A DNA stretch of 41,875 bases from an uncultured Faecalibacterium sp. (GCA_934561555.1 CAKTGQ010000020.1:1-41875); one strand, 5' to 3'; shown: positions 16,068-23,797, numbered from the stretch's first letter. Notes: generated from the sequence alone by a model not told the origin. Translations and numbers: made by a program.

Positions 16068-17114
16068 TCAGTACTGGGGCAGGGCGGCAAGCTCTGCATC
16101 AAAGGAATGGTCAAACAGTGGGGTCACGTCGATGGGAGAAGCGAACACGCCCAGCTTATAGAAGGTATCGGCAATATCCTGCTCGGAGGCGATGGTCTCG
16201 TCGCTGACGGGGCGCACGCTCAGATGGGTCTGGGCTTCCTCCTCGGTAAAGCGCTCCAGCACATCGTCCTTGTCCTCGCCGGTCAGGTCGGCGTAGAATT
16301 TGGCATACGCCTCGGGGTTCTGGCGCGCCCACTCGGCAGCTTCGTTGTAGCGGCTCAGCCAGTCCACAAGGGCGGCGTGGGTAGCGGCATCCGCAATGGA
16401 GTCCGGGGTGGCGTACCAGTAGTAGTCGCCGCTGAGGATGTCGGCGGCAGAGCGCAGGGTGGTGCAGCCCTTAGCCTTTGCGGTGCGGATGGCATTGCCG
16501 TAGCTGGCCAGCGCGTCCACCTCACCGGTCAGCACAGCGGACAGGCCGTCCGAGGTGGTCAGGGCAACGGCGTCGATGTCCGTCCATTCCAGCCCGGCTT
16601 CCTCCAGCATCTTTTCCAAGAAGTAATGGGCGGTGGTGTTCTTAACGTAGCCCACAGTCTTGCCCTTGAGCTGGGACACCTCGGTCAAGGTCGAGCCTGC
16701 CGGGATGATGAGTTCCTGATCCAGTGTGTGCATCCGGCGCACACCGATGATCTTGAAGTTGCCGCCGTTGGCCGCCTGACTGGCTGCAAGGGGCGGGATC
16801 TGGCTGCCGGTGCCCAGATCGATCTGCCCGGCAGCCAGCGCCTCCATGACCAGATTACCACCCTGCAGCACGGTGAAATCCACCTTGTAGGGGGTATCGT
16901 CCAGCCCTGCGGCCTGCACAAGGCCATGACCGTTGGAGGCAGAGGCCGCTGCAATGCGCAGTGTCACGCCGGAAAGGTCGATGCCGGAGGCAGATGCACT
17001 GCCGGAAGCAGCCGATGCAGCAGAGGACGCGCCGCCGCAGGCGGTCAGGGCAGCGGCAGCAGCGGCTGCACCCAGAACGGAAAGGAACTGACGGCGGGAA
17101 ATACGGTTTTTCAT
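16068..17114 (-). CDS. ABC transporter substrate-binding lipoprotein with Tat-type signal
   Basis: 348 residues, SsuA/NMT1-like periplasmic-binding fold, lipid-anchored outside. The signal has a twin-arginine motif (SRRQFLSV, residues 5-12), an alanine-rich hydrophobic stretch and a lipobox LTAC with Cys near 26, then a Ser/Ala-rich linker to about 45. The mature part begins VTLRIAAAS, and the central VSQLKGKTVGYV segment is typical of the family. The ATG is one base from the DUF1847 stop, and its ribosome binding site lies inside that gene, so translation is coupled. A Tat signal means it would be folded before export; no tat genes are in the window. Confidence 0.9.
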   Translation of the reverse strand: MKNRISRRQFLSVLGAAAAAAALTACGGASSAASAASGSASASGIDLSGVTLRIAAASASNGHGLVQAAGLDDTPYKVDFTVLQGGNLVMEALAAGQIDLGTGSQIPPLAASQAANGGNFKIIGVRRMHTLDQELIIPAGSTLTEVSQLKGKTVGYVKNTTAHYFLEKMLEEAGLEWTDIDAVALTTSDGLSAVLTGEVDALASYGNAIRTAKAKGCTTLRSAADILSGDYYWYATPDSIADAATHAALVDWLSRYNEAAEWARQNPEAYAKFYADLTGEDKDDVLERFTEEEAQTHLSVRPVSDETIASEQDIADTFYKLGVFASPIDVTPLFDHSFDAELAALPQY

Positions 17115-17115
17115 T

Positions 17116-17841
17116 TTACTTGTCCTCCTCGGGCTTATAATCTTTGGGTGCAGATGCCGGGTCCAGCTCGTACTTGCTCTTGGGCAGGTCGGCGGTCAGC
17201 AGCCGCTTGTAGTAGGAGCCGGTGGTGTACAGGGCACCGGCGGGGTTGTGGCAGAGCACGCGGTCCTTGACGATGAGGTAGGTGACCGGCGCTTTGGAGT
17301 GCTTGATGAACAGGGTATCGTGGCCTACGCACAGGCCCATGATGATGTTCAGCTCGGTACCGGCTTTGTTCAAGATCTCGGCCTGCAATACCGGGTTGCA
17401 GAAGGCTTCAAAGTTGCCGGGCTGCAATTTGCCCTCCTCCGGGATGCCGATCTCGGTCTTATCGTGGGAGCCCACCTTGCAGGCTACTCCGTAGACCTCG
17501 ATGCCCTTGGTACGGGCCACTTTTGCAAAGGCGTTGCACTCGTTCAGCAGGCCGATGCAGGTGGCTACGCCCACCTTTTTGTAGCCCATCCGCTTGATGA
17601 ACAGCAGCGTCTCCTCCACGCGGGTGGCGCGGCCGTAAAATTCGCCCTCGATGCTGGCAGCGGTCAGCGCGATCTTGCGGTCGGTGCGGCTGTGCCGGTA
17701 GTGGTGCAGGGTCTTTTCCACAAGCTCGGTGTCGCCGGTGCTGGTCAGACACTCCTTGGGGTAGGCTTTCAGGTGGTTGGCGCAGTTGCCCACCGCGCAG
17801 TTTGCGCAGCTGAAACCGCAGGTCTTGATCTCGTCACTCAT
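17116..17841 (-). CDS. DUF1847 Cys-rich putative metal-binding protein
   Basis: 241 residues, first gene of the operon. The N-terminus holds the cluster C8, C12, C15, C20 and C31 (SCANCAVGNC), as expected for a metal or iron-sulfur site. The rest resembles the DUF1847 family, with GVATCIGLLNE, YGVACKVG and MGLCVGHD each placing further Cys in a Rossmann-like pattern. There is no signal peptide, so it is cytoplasmic. The start at 17841 is chosen for the AGAGGGAAAG before it; an in-frame ATG 28 codons upstream lies in the terminator-bearing leader. Its biochemical role is not known to me. Its position as leader-proximal gene before a sulfonate-type importer suggests a link to sulfur or redox handling of the substrate. 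Confidence 0.8.
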   Translation of the reverse strand: MSDEIKTCGFSCANCAVGNCANHLKAYPKECLTSTGDTELVEKTLHHYRHSRTDRKIALTAASIEGEFYGRATRVEETLLFIKRMGYKKVGVATCIGLLNECNAFAKVARTKGIEVYGVACKVGSHDKTEIGIPEEGKLQPGNFEAFCNPVLQAEILNKAGTELNIIMGLCVGHDTLFIKHSKAPVTYLIVKDRVLCHNPAGALYTTGSYYKRLLTADLPKSKYELDPASAPKDYKPEEDK

Positions 17842-17902
17842 AATTACTTTCCCTCTCTTGGATCCTTCTCTTTTCCGGTGTGCCTGCCGCATTGCAGGCA
17901 AC

Positions 17903-17934
17903 AAAAAACCGGGGGCTTTTTGCAAAGCTCCCGG
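17903..17934 (-). terminator. Intrinsic terminator inside the operon leader (attenuator)
   Basis: On the minus strand CCGGGAGCTTT, loop GCAA, AAAGCCCCCGG, then six T. In plus coordinates the arms are 17909-17919 and 17924-17934, and the A run is 17903-17908. One mismatch in eleven pairs. It stands between the short leader ORF and the DUF1847 gene, so transcription of the operon must pass it. Confidence 0.88.
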
Positions 17935-18046
17935 GCGAAAACAAACTGACCTTTTGCTGAAAAGGGATGGCTTTATCCCTTGTGCAGCTTTTCTGCGGGC
18001 ACAGCGGCAAAGCCCTGTGCCCGGTCAGTGCAATACGCCCGGGAGC
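17927..18046 (-). promoter_or_regulatory. Antiterminator: long-range stem with three-way junction
   Basis: Plus-strand GCTCCCGGGCG (17927-17937) is exactly complementary to CGCCCGGGAGC (18036-18046), and ACTGACC (17945-17951) to GGTCAGT (18023-18029). This closes over two hairpins: AAGGGAT/ATCCCTT (17962-17968, 17975-17981, extended by GCTG/CAGC) and GGGCACAG/CTGTGCCC (17997-18004, 18015-18022). The outer stem uses bases 17927-17934, which are also one arm of the terminator, so the two folds exclude each other. The 5' arm lies in the leader ORF. Confidence 0.75.
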
Positions 18047-18104
18047 AGGACATTCGTCCACATCGAAAATTCTGCCGCAGCAGAGCACCAAAATACTTAT
18101 GCAT
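17973..18104 (-). CDS. Putative 43-residue leader peptide (Cys/Arg-rich)
   Basis: Short ORF in the operon leader. It starts with ATG at 18104, nine bases after AAAGGGG, and reads MHKYFGALLRQ..., with the middle RCGRMSCSRAYC placing Cys at codons 15, 20 and 25. The stop codon lies in the loop of one leader hairpin. Codons 20-23 form the 5' arm of the antiterminator stem, so a ribosome stalled near codons 20-25 would mask it, whereas a ribosome held at codon 15 could leave it free. An inverted repeat TTCTGCC/GGCAGAA (18070-18076, 18105-18111) spans the start codon and might limit initiation. Translation is not proven; the ORF could be incidental to a riboswitch. Confidence 0.6.
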   Translation of the reverse strand: MHKYFGALLRQNFRCGRMSCSRAYCTDRAQGFAAVPAEKLHKG

Positions 18105-18132
18105 GGCAGAACGCCCCTTTCTTTTTAGAATA

Positions 18133-18199
18133 AACCAACAAGGAAGATTGGTTATAGATTCAATGGCCGCAGTATACCATACGCAAACGGGTGTGTCAA
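18133..18199 (-). promoter_or_regulatory. Promoter of the DUF1847/ABC operon
   Basis: Near-consensus sigma-A promoter on the minus strand: TTGACA (18194-18199), 17 bases, TATACT (18171-18176). Transcription should begin near 18164-18166, giving a leader of about 325 bases before DUF1847. A small hairpin AACCAA/TTGGTT (18133-18153) follows the start site. Confidence 0.88.
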
Positions 18200-18267
18200 C
18201 CCCTTTTTTGCCGGTTTTACCAAATCCTGCGGTTTTCCTTTAGCAAGGTGCACAAGCGGCGCAGCAC

Positions 18268-18311
18268 AAAAAGCAGCACCCCGCCGCCGGGAAAGGCGTG
18301 CGGGGTGCTGC
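18268..18311 (-). terminator. malQ operon terminator
   Basis: GCAGCACCCCGC (18273-18284) pairs with GCGGGGTGCTGC (18300-18311), followed on the minus strand by a T run (18268-18272), 28 bases past the malQ stop. Confidence 0.9.
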
Positions 18312-18339
18312 TGCTATTCTTTAAAGAGGTCTCTTGCGG

Positions 18340-19848
18340 TCATGCCCAGTTCATCCGGCCGTAACGGGTGGTCAGCTGGCAGATCTCTTTTTGGAGCTTC
18401 TTGGTCAGCTGGGTCTTTTTCAGCCGCCAGCGCCAGTTTTGGCCTACGGTGGAGGGCTTATTGATGCGGGCGGCGTTATCCAGCCCCAGCCAGTCCTGCA
18501 TGGGGATGATGCACTTTGCCGCTGCGCTGCGCAGGATCAGGGCGATCATGCTTTTATAAAGCTGCTCGTCCGGGGTGGCGTAGTCGTACAGGTAATCCCG
18601 CACCATGGCGCGCTCGGCGGCAGAGATGGTCTGGTACCAGGAAACCAGCGTCTCATTGTCGTGGGTGCCGGTATACGCTACGCTGTTCACCGGGTAGTTG
18701 TGGGGCAGGTAGTCGCTGGCGCTGCCGGTATCGCGGGAGTCAAAGGCAAATTCCAGCACCTTCATGCCGGGGAATCCGCTGTCCCGCACCAGCTGCCGCA
18801 CGGTGTCGCTCATGTAGCCGAGATCCTCGGCAATGATCTCCCGCTTGCCCAGTGCCTGCTCCACCGCGCGGAACAGCTCGATGCCGGGGCCTTTTTCCCA
18901 GTGCCCATCCACGGCGGTCTCGCTGCCGTAGGGAATGGAGAAATACTCATCAAAGCCGCGGAAGTGGTCGATGCGCACCACATCGTACAGCTCGAAACAG
19001 TACCACAGCCGGGTGATCCACCACTGATAGCCGGTCGCGCGGTGGGCTTCCCAGCGGTAGAGCGGGTTGCCCCACAGCTGACCGGTGGGGGAGAAGCCAT
19101 CCGGGGGAACGCCCGCCACCGCCGTGGGAATATTGTCCTTGTCCAGTTGGAACAGCCCCGGGTTTGCCCATGCGTCCGCAGAATCCAGCGCCACATAGAT
19201 GGGGATATCGCCGATGATCTGGATGCCCTTGCTGTTGGCGTAGGCTTTCAGCTTGCGCCACTGCTCCTCGAACTTGAACTGAAGATACTTGTAATACTCC
19301 ACCTCAAAGTACAGCTCCCGGCGGTAGTAGTCCATGGCGGGCTGCCAGCGCAGACGGATATCTTCTGCCCACTCGATCCACGGCTTGCCCTCAAAGCGGC
19401 CTTTCACCGCCATGAACAGGGCAAAATCGTCCAGCCACCACTTGTTTTTCTCGCAGAATGCCGTAAACGCTTCGTTGTGGCCGATGTCGCTGCGGGAGTA
19501 TGCCAGCCGCAGCAGACGGCCGCGCTCGGTATACAGGCGGCTGTAATCAATGTCGTCTGCCTTGCGGCCGAAGTTTGCCTTTTTGCACTCGGCGGCGGTC
19601 AGCACCCCTTCCTCCACCAGTGCGTCCAGACTGATGAAATAGGGGTTGCCCGCAAAGGCGGAAAAGCTCTGGTAGGGGCTGTCGCCGTAGCTGGTCACAC
19701 CCAGCGGCAAGATCTGCCAGTAGGTCTGCCCGGCTTCCTTGAGCCAGTCCACAAAGTCGTATGCTTCCTGCGAAAAGCAGCCGATGCCGTAAGGGGACGG
19801 CAGACTGCTGATGGGCAGCAAAATGCCTGCACTTCTCTGCATCTTCAT
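18340..19848 (-). CDS. malQ: 4-alpha-glucanotransferase (amylomaltase)
   Basis: 502 residues, cytoplasmic GH77 enzyme that transfers alpha-1,4-glucan segments between maltodextrins and releases glucose. The GH77 marks are present: N-terminal ILLPISSLPSPYGIG, nucleophile Asp in VRIDHFRGFDEY, acid/base Glu in AEDLGY and stabiliser Asp in THDNET, in the right order and at normal length for the family. The start at 19848 follows AAAGGAAGG. It is the third gene after the PTS permease and the EEP-type gene, so it fits a role in using imported maltose or maltodextrin. Confidence 0.96.
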   Translation of the reverse strand: MKMQRSAGILLPISSLPSPYGIGCFSQEAYDFVDWLKEAGQTYWQILPLGVTSYGDSPYQSFSAFAGNPYFISLDALVEEGVLTAAECKKANFGRKADDIDYSRLYTERGRLLRLAYSRSDIGHNEAFTAFCEKNKWWLDDFALFMAVKGRFEGKPWIEWAEDIRLRWQPAMDYYRRELYFEVEYYKYLQFKFEEQWRKLKAYANSKGIQIIGDIPIYVALDSADAWANPGLFQLDKDNIPTAVAGVPPDGFSPTGQLWGNPLYRWEAHRATGYQWWITRLWYCFELYDVVRIDHFRGFDEYFSIPYGSETAVDGHWEKGPGIELFRAVEQALGKREIIAEDLGYMSDTVRQLVRDSGFPGMKVLEFAFDSRDTGSASDYLPHNYPVNSVAYTGTHDNETLVSWYQTISAAERAMVRDYLYDYATPDEQLYKSMIALILRSAAAKCIIPMQDWLGLDNAARINKPSTVGQNWRWRLKKTQLTKKLQKEICQLTTRYGRMNWA

Positions 19849-19858
19849 TTACCTTCCT

Positions 19859-20677
19859 TTATAACTCGATCATAACACCGGCATGGTCAGACACCTGCGG
19901 CTCCTGCAAGCCGCCAAACACCACCCGGCTGCTCTTGACAGCCACCGCCTTGGAGCACCAGATCTGGTCAATGCGCTTTTTTGCCGCTGCATCCGGGGCA
20001 TCCCGCCAGCCGTCAATGGCTTCCACCACCGTGTAGCCATCGTCCCGCTGCTGTGCCAAGCGATAGGTATCCTGCCAGCCGCTGCGGAGCACAAGGTCGT
20101 AGCCCTCGCCCCGCACATCGGCTTCACTGTTGAAATCGCCCAGCAGAAAGGCGGTCTTTTTGGCACCCGCCGCCTGCGAAAGCTTTTCCCACTGGGGAGC
20201 GAAGGGCTCTATCTCGTCCTTCCACCAGCCCAGATGCACCGTATAGTACCAGACATCTCCTGCACAGATGCCCAGCGTGCGGCGGGTCTTCCAGTTGTTG
20301 TAATCGCTAGACTGGCTCAGCAGCAGGTTTTCGGCGTCGGTGATGGGTGCACGGCTGAACACCGCCGCGCCCTCATCGTAAATGTCGTAGCCCACCTTTG
20401 CCGGGAGCCAGCTCCAATAGTAGTGCACGCCCCGCGCTTCCAGCATTTTTGCCACGGCTGCGGCGTGGTTGTCCGCTTTCAGCAGCACGGTATTGCCGGG
20501 GCAGGGGTAGTACCCCGCCGGAGCCTCTGCCAGCAGCGGCGCAGCGGCGGTCTGGTTCACCTCCTGCAGGGCGAACACCTCCGGCTGCTCCTTTGCGATG
20601 AAGTCTACAAAAATCTCCCGCTTTGCCTCATGCTCCGGGATGATAAGGCTGTGGGTATTCAATGTGAGCAGTTTCAT
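19859..20677 (-). CDS. Endonuclease/exonuclease/phosphatase (EEP) family protein
   Basis: 272 residues with the family's metal and catalytic signature: LNTHS at the start, Glu in ALQEVN (about 39), the YTVHLGWW region, GDFNSEAD and the C-terminal SDHAGV. EEP enzymes cut phosphodiester or phosphomonoester bonds in nucleic acids, lipids or inositol phosphates. No signal peptide. It lies 6 bases after the PTS gene and 10 before malQ, so it is cotranscribed with sugar genes. Its substrate there is unknown; a sugar phosphate or a second-messenger type substrate is possible but not shown. Its ribosome binding site is weak. Confidence 0.85.
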   Translation of the reverse strand: MKLLTLNTHSLIIPEHEAKREIFVDFIAKEQPEVFALQEVNQTAAAPLLAEAPAGYYPCPGNTVLLKADNHAAAVAKMLEARGVHYYWSWLPAKVGYDIYDEGAAVFSRAPITDAENLLLSQSSDYNNWKTRRTLGICAGDVWYYTVHLGWWKDEIEPFAPQWEKLSQAAGAKKTAFLLGDFNSEADVRGEGYDLVLRSGWQDTYRLAQQRDDGYTVVEAIDGWRDAPDAAAKKRIDQIWCSKAVAVKSSRVVFGGLQEPQVSDHAGVMIEL

Positions 20678-20683
20678 AGTTTT

Positions 20684-22366
20684 TTACAGAATATCGTTGA
20701 TGTCAGATTTCAGAACGTCTGCCTTGGGGCCGTACACAGCCTGAATGCCGTCGCCCTTCACCAGCAGGCTCAGAGCGCCCTCGGCCTTCCATGCGGCAAG
20801 GTCGGCCACCTTGGCGGGGTCTTTCACGGTAACGCGCAGACGGGTCATGCAGGCGTCCACCAGCACGATGTTCTCCCGGCCGCCCAGCAGGGCGATGATG
20901 CGCTCAGCCTGACCGTTGTCAGCCTTTTTGCCGGCCTTCTTCTCGGTCTTTGCGGCAGCGGCAGAATCGTCTGCGTTGTCATCGGTGTAGTTGCCCAGAC
21001 GACCCGGCGTTGCCAGCTGAAGCTTGCCGATCATGAAGTATGCCACGAAGTAGCCAATAACAAAGAATGCCACAACACAGATCACAAAGTTGATGATATC
21101 GCCGCCCAGACCCGCCTGCAGGGACATGGGGATGCGGGTGATGAACTCCAGATTGCCAAAGGAGTGCAGACGCAGATGGATGATGCCCGCCATGGCGAAA
21201 GCGCAGCCCTGCAGCAGTGCGTACACGATGTACAGCGGCATAGCGCAGAACATGAACATGAATTCCAGCGGCTCGGTGACGCCGGTCAGGAACACCGCCA
21301 GTGCGGTAGAGATGAACATGGACTTATAGTTTGCGCGCTTGTCAGCATCCACCCGGCGGAACATGGCCAGTGCAATGCCCAGCAGCAGACCGGTAGCACC
21401 GATCATCTGACCAACCTTGAAGCGGGCGGGGGTGACGGTAGCCAGCAGGTTGTTGTAAGCGGCCATATCGCCAGCCTTTTTGAAGTTGATGAGGTCGTTT
21501 GCCCATGCCAGCCACAGCGGGTCCTGACCAAACACCTGACTGCCTGCGTTGACGCCGGTAGCGATGGTGTAGGTGCCGCCGAAAGAGGTGTAGTTCATGG
21601 GGATGGTCAGCATGTGGTGCAGACCGAAGGGCAGCAGCAGACGCTCCAGCGTACCATAGATGAACGGAGCCAGCACGGGAGAAGTCTCGGAAGAGTTGGC
21701 GATCCAGATGCCGAAGTTGTTGATGCCGGTCTGCACCACAGGCCAGAACAGCGACAGCACGATGGAAATGACCACCGAGTAGGCAATGACCACCATGGGC
21801 ACGAAGCGCTTGCCGTTGAAGAAAGCCAGCGCATCCGGCAGCTTGCGGAAGTTGTAGTATTTATTGTAAGCCACGCCGCCCACAAAACCGGCGATGATGC
21901 CCACGAACACGCCCATGTTCAGCGCCGGTGCGCCCAGCACAGAGGTGAAGTAGCCATTGACGGCGATCTCCTGCCCGAACAGGGTGTGGGTCACGGCGTC
22001 GGGGTCTGCCAGCATGGCGCTGGTGACGCCGAAGATGTTGCCGGTGATCACGTTAATGAGGGCGAATGCCAGCACGGCGGCAAAGGCGCCGCCCGCACGC
22101 TCCTTTGCCCAGCTGCCGCCGATGGCGACAGCGAACAGGATGTGCAGGTTATTGATGACCGCCCAGCCGATGTTCTCCATGGTGGTGCCGATGGTCATGA
22201 CCGCTGCGATGTCGCCGCCGCCCATCTGCACCAGCTTGCCCAGACTGATCATCAGACCGGCAGCCGGCATAACGGCGATGACCGTCATCAGTACCTTGCC
22301 CAGCTTCTGTAAGAAGTCGAAGTTGATAAGCCCCTTTTTGCCCGGGGCCGCTTTTGTTGTTGCCAT
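20684..22366 (-). CDS. PTS glucose/maltose-type EIICB component
   Basis: 560 residues. Residues about 15-430 form the membrane EIIC domain of the glucose family, with around ten helices. After a charged, alanine-rich linker (about 465-500) comes the EIIB domain with the phosphorylated Cys in VDACMTRLRV. No EIIA domain is fused, so a separate glucose-type EIIA must supply phosphate. It imports and phosphorylates a glucoside; together with malQ and a MalR-like regulator, maltose is the best guess. The start at 22366 follows AAGGAGGAA; an upstream in-frame ATG 13 codons earlier lacks a ribosome site. Confidence 0.9.
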   Translation of the reverse strand: MATTKAAPGKKGLINFDFLQKLGKVLMTVIAVMPAAGLMISLGKLVQMGGGDIAAVMTIGTTMENIGWAVINNLHILFAVAIGGSWAKERAGGAFAAVLAFALINVITGNIFGVTSAMLADPDAVTHTLFGQEIAVNGYFTSVLGAPALNMGVFVGIIAGFVGGVAYNKYYNFRKLPDALAFFNGKRFVPMVVIAYSVVISIVLSLFWPVVQTGINNFGIWIANSSETSPVLAPFIYGTLERLLLPFGLHHMLTIPMNYTSFGGTYTIATGVNAGSQVFGQDPLWLAWANDLINFKKAGDMAAYNNLLATVTPARFKVGQMIGATGLLLGIALAMFRRVDADKRANYKSMFISTALAVFLTGVTEPLEFMFMFCAMPLYIVYALLQGCAFAMAGIIHLRLHSFGNLEFITRIPMSLQAGLGGDIINFVICVVAFFVIGYFVAYFMIGKLQLATPGRLGNYTDDNADDSAAAAKTEKKAGKKADNGQAERIIALLGGRENIVLVDACMTRLRVTVKDPAKVADLAAWKAEGALSLLVKGDGIQAVYGPKADVLKSDINDIL

Positions 22367-22399
22367 AATGTTCCTCCTTATTCCTTTTTGCATCGTTTT

Positions 22400-22468
22400 G
22401 TGCAAGCGTTGCGTTATGTTTGCACTACTTTACGCAACAAGAATAATCCAACTCCGCAATTTTTACAA
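22400..22468 (-). promoter_or_regulatory. Promoter and candidate operator of the PTS-malQ operon
   Basis: On the minus strand TTGTAA (22463-22468), 17 bases, TATTCT (22440-22445). Half-sites TTGCGT (22409-22414) and ACGCAA (22432-22437) face each other just past the start site, and GTGCAA/TTGCAC (22400-22405, 22420-22425) forms a second dyad. ACGCAA half-sites are typical of MalR-type LacI operators. Confidence 0.6.
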
Positions 22469-22571
22469 GAGTTTTTTGGAGCGAAAATAATTTTTCTATG
22501 TTTTACACAAGTGGATGCACGCTTATTTGTGGAAATTGTCGAAGGTACGCAGGCACAACGTTGCACAGTTT

Positions 22572-22621
22572 ACGCAATCCCGTGCGCAAACATTGACATT
22601 GCGTGCAAACGGCTTTACAAT
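22572..22621 (+). promoter_or_regulatory. Promoter and candidate operator of the LacI-type gene
   Basis: TTGACA (22593-22598), 17 bases, TACAAT (22616-22621). Half-sites ACGCAA (22572-22577) and TTGCGT (22599-22604) form a dyad across the -35, with GCAAAC motifs repeated alongside. The same half-sites lie before the divergent PTS gene, suggesting autoregulation and control of the operon by the same protein. Confidence 0.7.
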
Positions 22622-22650
22622 AGAACTACTATATCAGGGAGGAACAGACT

Positions 22651-23676
22651 ATGGCAGTTACCATTAAGGATGTCGCAGCGGCAGCGGGGGTCTCGCCCTC
22701 CACGGTGTCCCGCACCTGCAAGGACAGCCCTTCCATCAGCCGGGAGACCAAAGAGCGGGTGCGCCGCATCATGGCACAGCTAGGCTACGAGCCGAATTTT
22801 GAAGCCGAGCCGGTGGAGGCTTTTTCCAAGACCATCGGCATTATTCTGCCCTCCTCCCAGCGGGACGTCTACGAAAACGCCTTTCATCTGGAAATCATCC
22901 GCGGCATCGGACAGTTCTGCAACCAGCGGCGGTATGTGAACACGGTCATCACCGGGCAGGACGATGCCGAGGTGCTGGACGCCATTCAGAGCATGGTAGC
23001 CAACGCACAGGCGGATGGGTTTATCCTGCTCTACTCCAAAAAGGACTGCCCCGTGGCGGCGTATCTGCGCAATGAAGGGCTGCTCCATGTCATTGTGGGC
23101 AAGGCGGCGCAGTCCGCGAACCAGACCATCTACATCGACAACGACAACGCCCTTGCCGGGGAGGAAGCCGCCGATTACCTTTATGAGATGGGCCACCGCC
23201 GCATTGCGTATTTCGGGGTCAGCAACGCTATGCTGTTCTCCGCAGAGCGCAAGCGGGGCTACCAGATGTCCCTGCTCAAGCACGACATCACCCCCCGGGA
23301 AGAGGACTGCGTGGAGGTCAACACCCTGAACGACGCCTATGAGGGAGCGCTGAAAGCCCTGCTCACCGCGCCGGACCACCCCACCGCCATGCTGGTCAGC
23401 GATGACATCCTTGCCGTGGTGCTGGAACAGTTCTGCGGCAAGCTGGGACTGCGCATCCCGAAAGACCTGTCCATCGTGTCCTTCAACAACTCGCTGTTCT
23501 CCCGCATCACCAGCCCGCAGCTGACTACCGTGGATGTCAACCCCTACCAGCTGGGCATGGAAGCCGCCAGCCAGACCATCAACCACATCGAGAACCCGAA
23601 CCTTCTGGCAACAAAGATCATTGTGCCGCATAAGCTCATCCCCCGGGAGAGCTGCTGCCCGCCGCCGGAGGTCTGA
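22651..23676 (+). CDS. LacI-family transcriptional regulator (MalR-like)
   Basis: 341 residues. N-terminal helix-turn-helix and hinge (TIKDVAAAAGVSPSTVSR, about 4-21), followed by a periplasmic-binding-protein-like effector domain with ADGFILLYS, ADYLYEMGHRRIAYFG and the C-terminal LTTVDVNPYQLG segment, all typical. It follows GGGAGGAA. It is divergent from the PTS-EEP-malQ operon and probably represses it until a maltose-type inducer binds. Naming it MalR rests on context and on ACGCAA half-sites in the shared intergenic region. Confidence 0.93.
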   Translation: MAVTIKDVAAAAGVSPSTVSRTCKDSPSISRETKERVRRIMAQLGYEPNFEAEPVEAFSKTIGIILPSSQRDVYENAFHLEIIRGIGQFCNQRRYVNTVITGQDDAEVLDAIQSMVANAQADGFILLYSKKDCPVAAYLRNEGLLHVIVGKAAQSANQTIYIDNDNALAGEEAADYLYEMGHRRIAYFGVSNAMLFSAERKRGYQMSLLKHDITPREEDCVEVNTLNDAYEGALKALLTAPDHPTAMLVSDDILAVVLEQFCGKLGLRIPKDLSIVSFNNSLFSRITSPQLTTVDVNPYQLGMEAASQTINHIENPNLLATKIIVPHKLIPRESCCPPPEV

Positions 23677-23711
23677 TAAACATAACAAGCCGTTTCTTCG
23701 GTGTATCTGAA

Positions 23712-23757
23712 AAAAATGAGATAGGCAGCCCCTTTCGGGGAAACCTATCTCATTTTT
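23712..23757. terminator. Terminator of the LacI-type gene (bidirectional)
   Basis: Perfect 14-bp stem AAAAATGAGATAGG/CCTATCTCATTTTT (23712-23725, 23744-23757), with an inner CCCC/GGGG. T runs occur on both strands, so it can also end transcription coming from marR. Confidence 0.92.
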
Positions 23758-23797
23758 CGTTGGCGCTATTTTGCAGCAGCCTCTTCGATTTTTATCT

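Noticed and set aside
17834..18091. 85-codon minus-strand frame through the DUF1847 leader
   Set aside because: It runs through the terminator and both leader hairpins, has no ribosome site, and overlaps the better supported 43-codon ORF in another frame.
17842..18166. Leader as a SAM-I, TPP or guanidine-I riboswitch
   Set aside because: I could not find the conserved core sequences of these classes by eye; a covariance search would be needed to exclude them fully.
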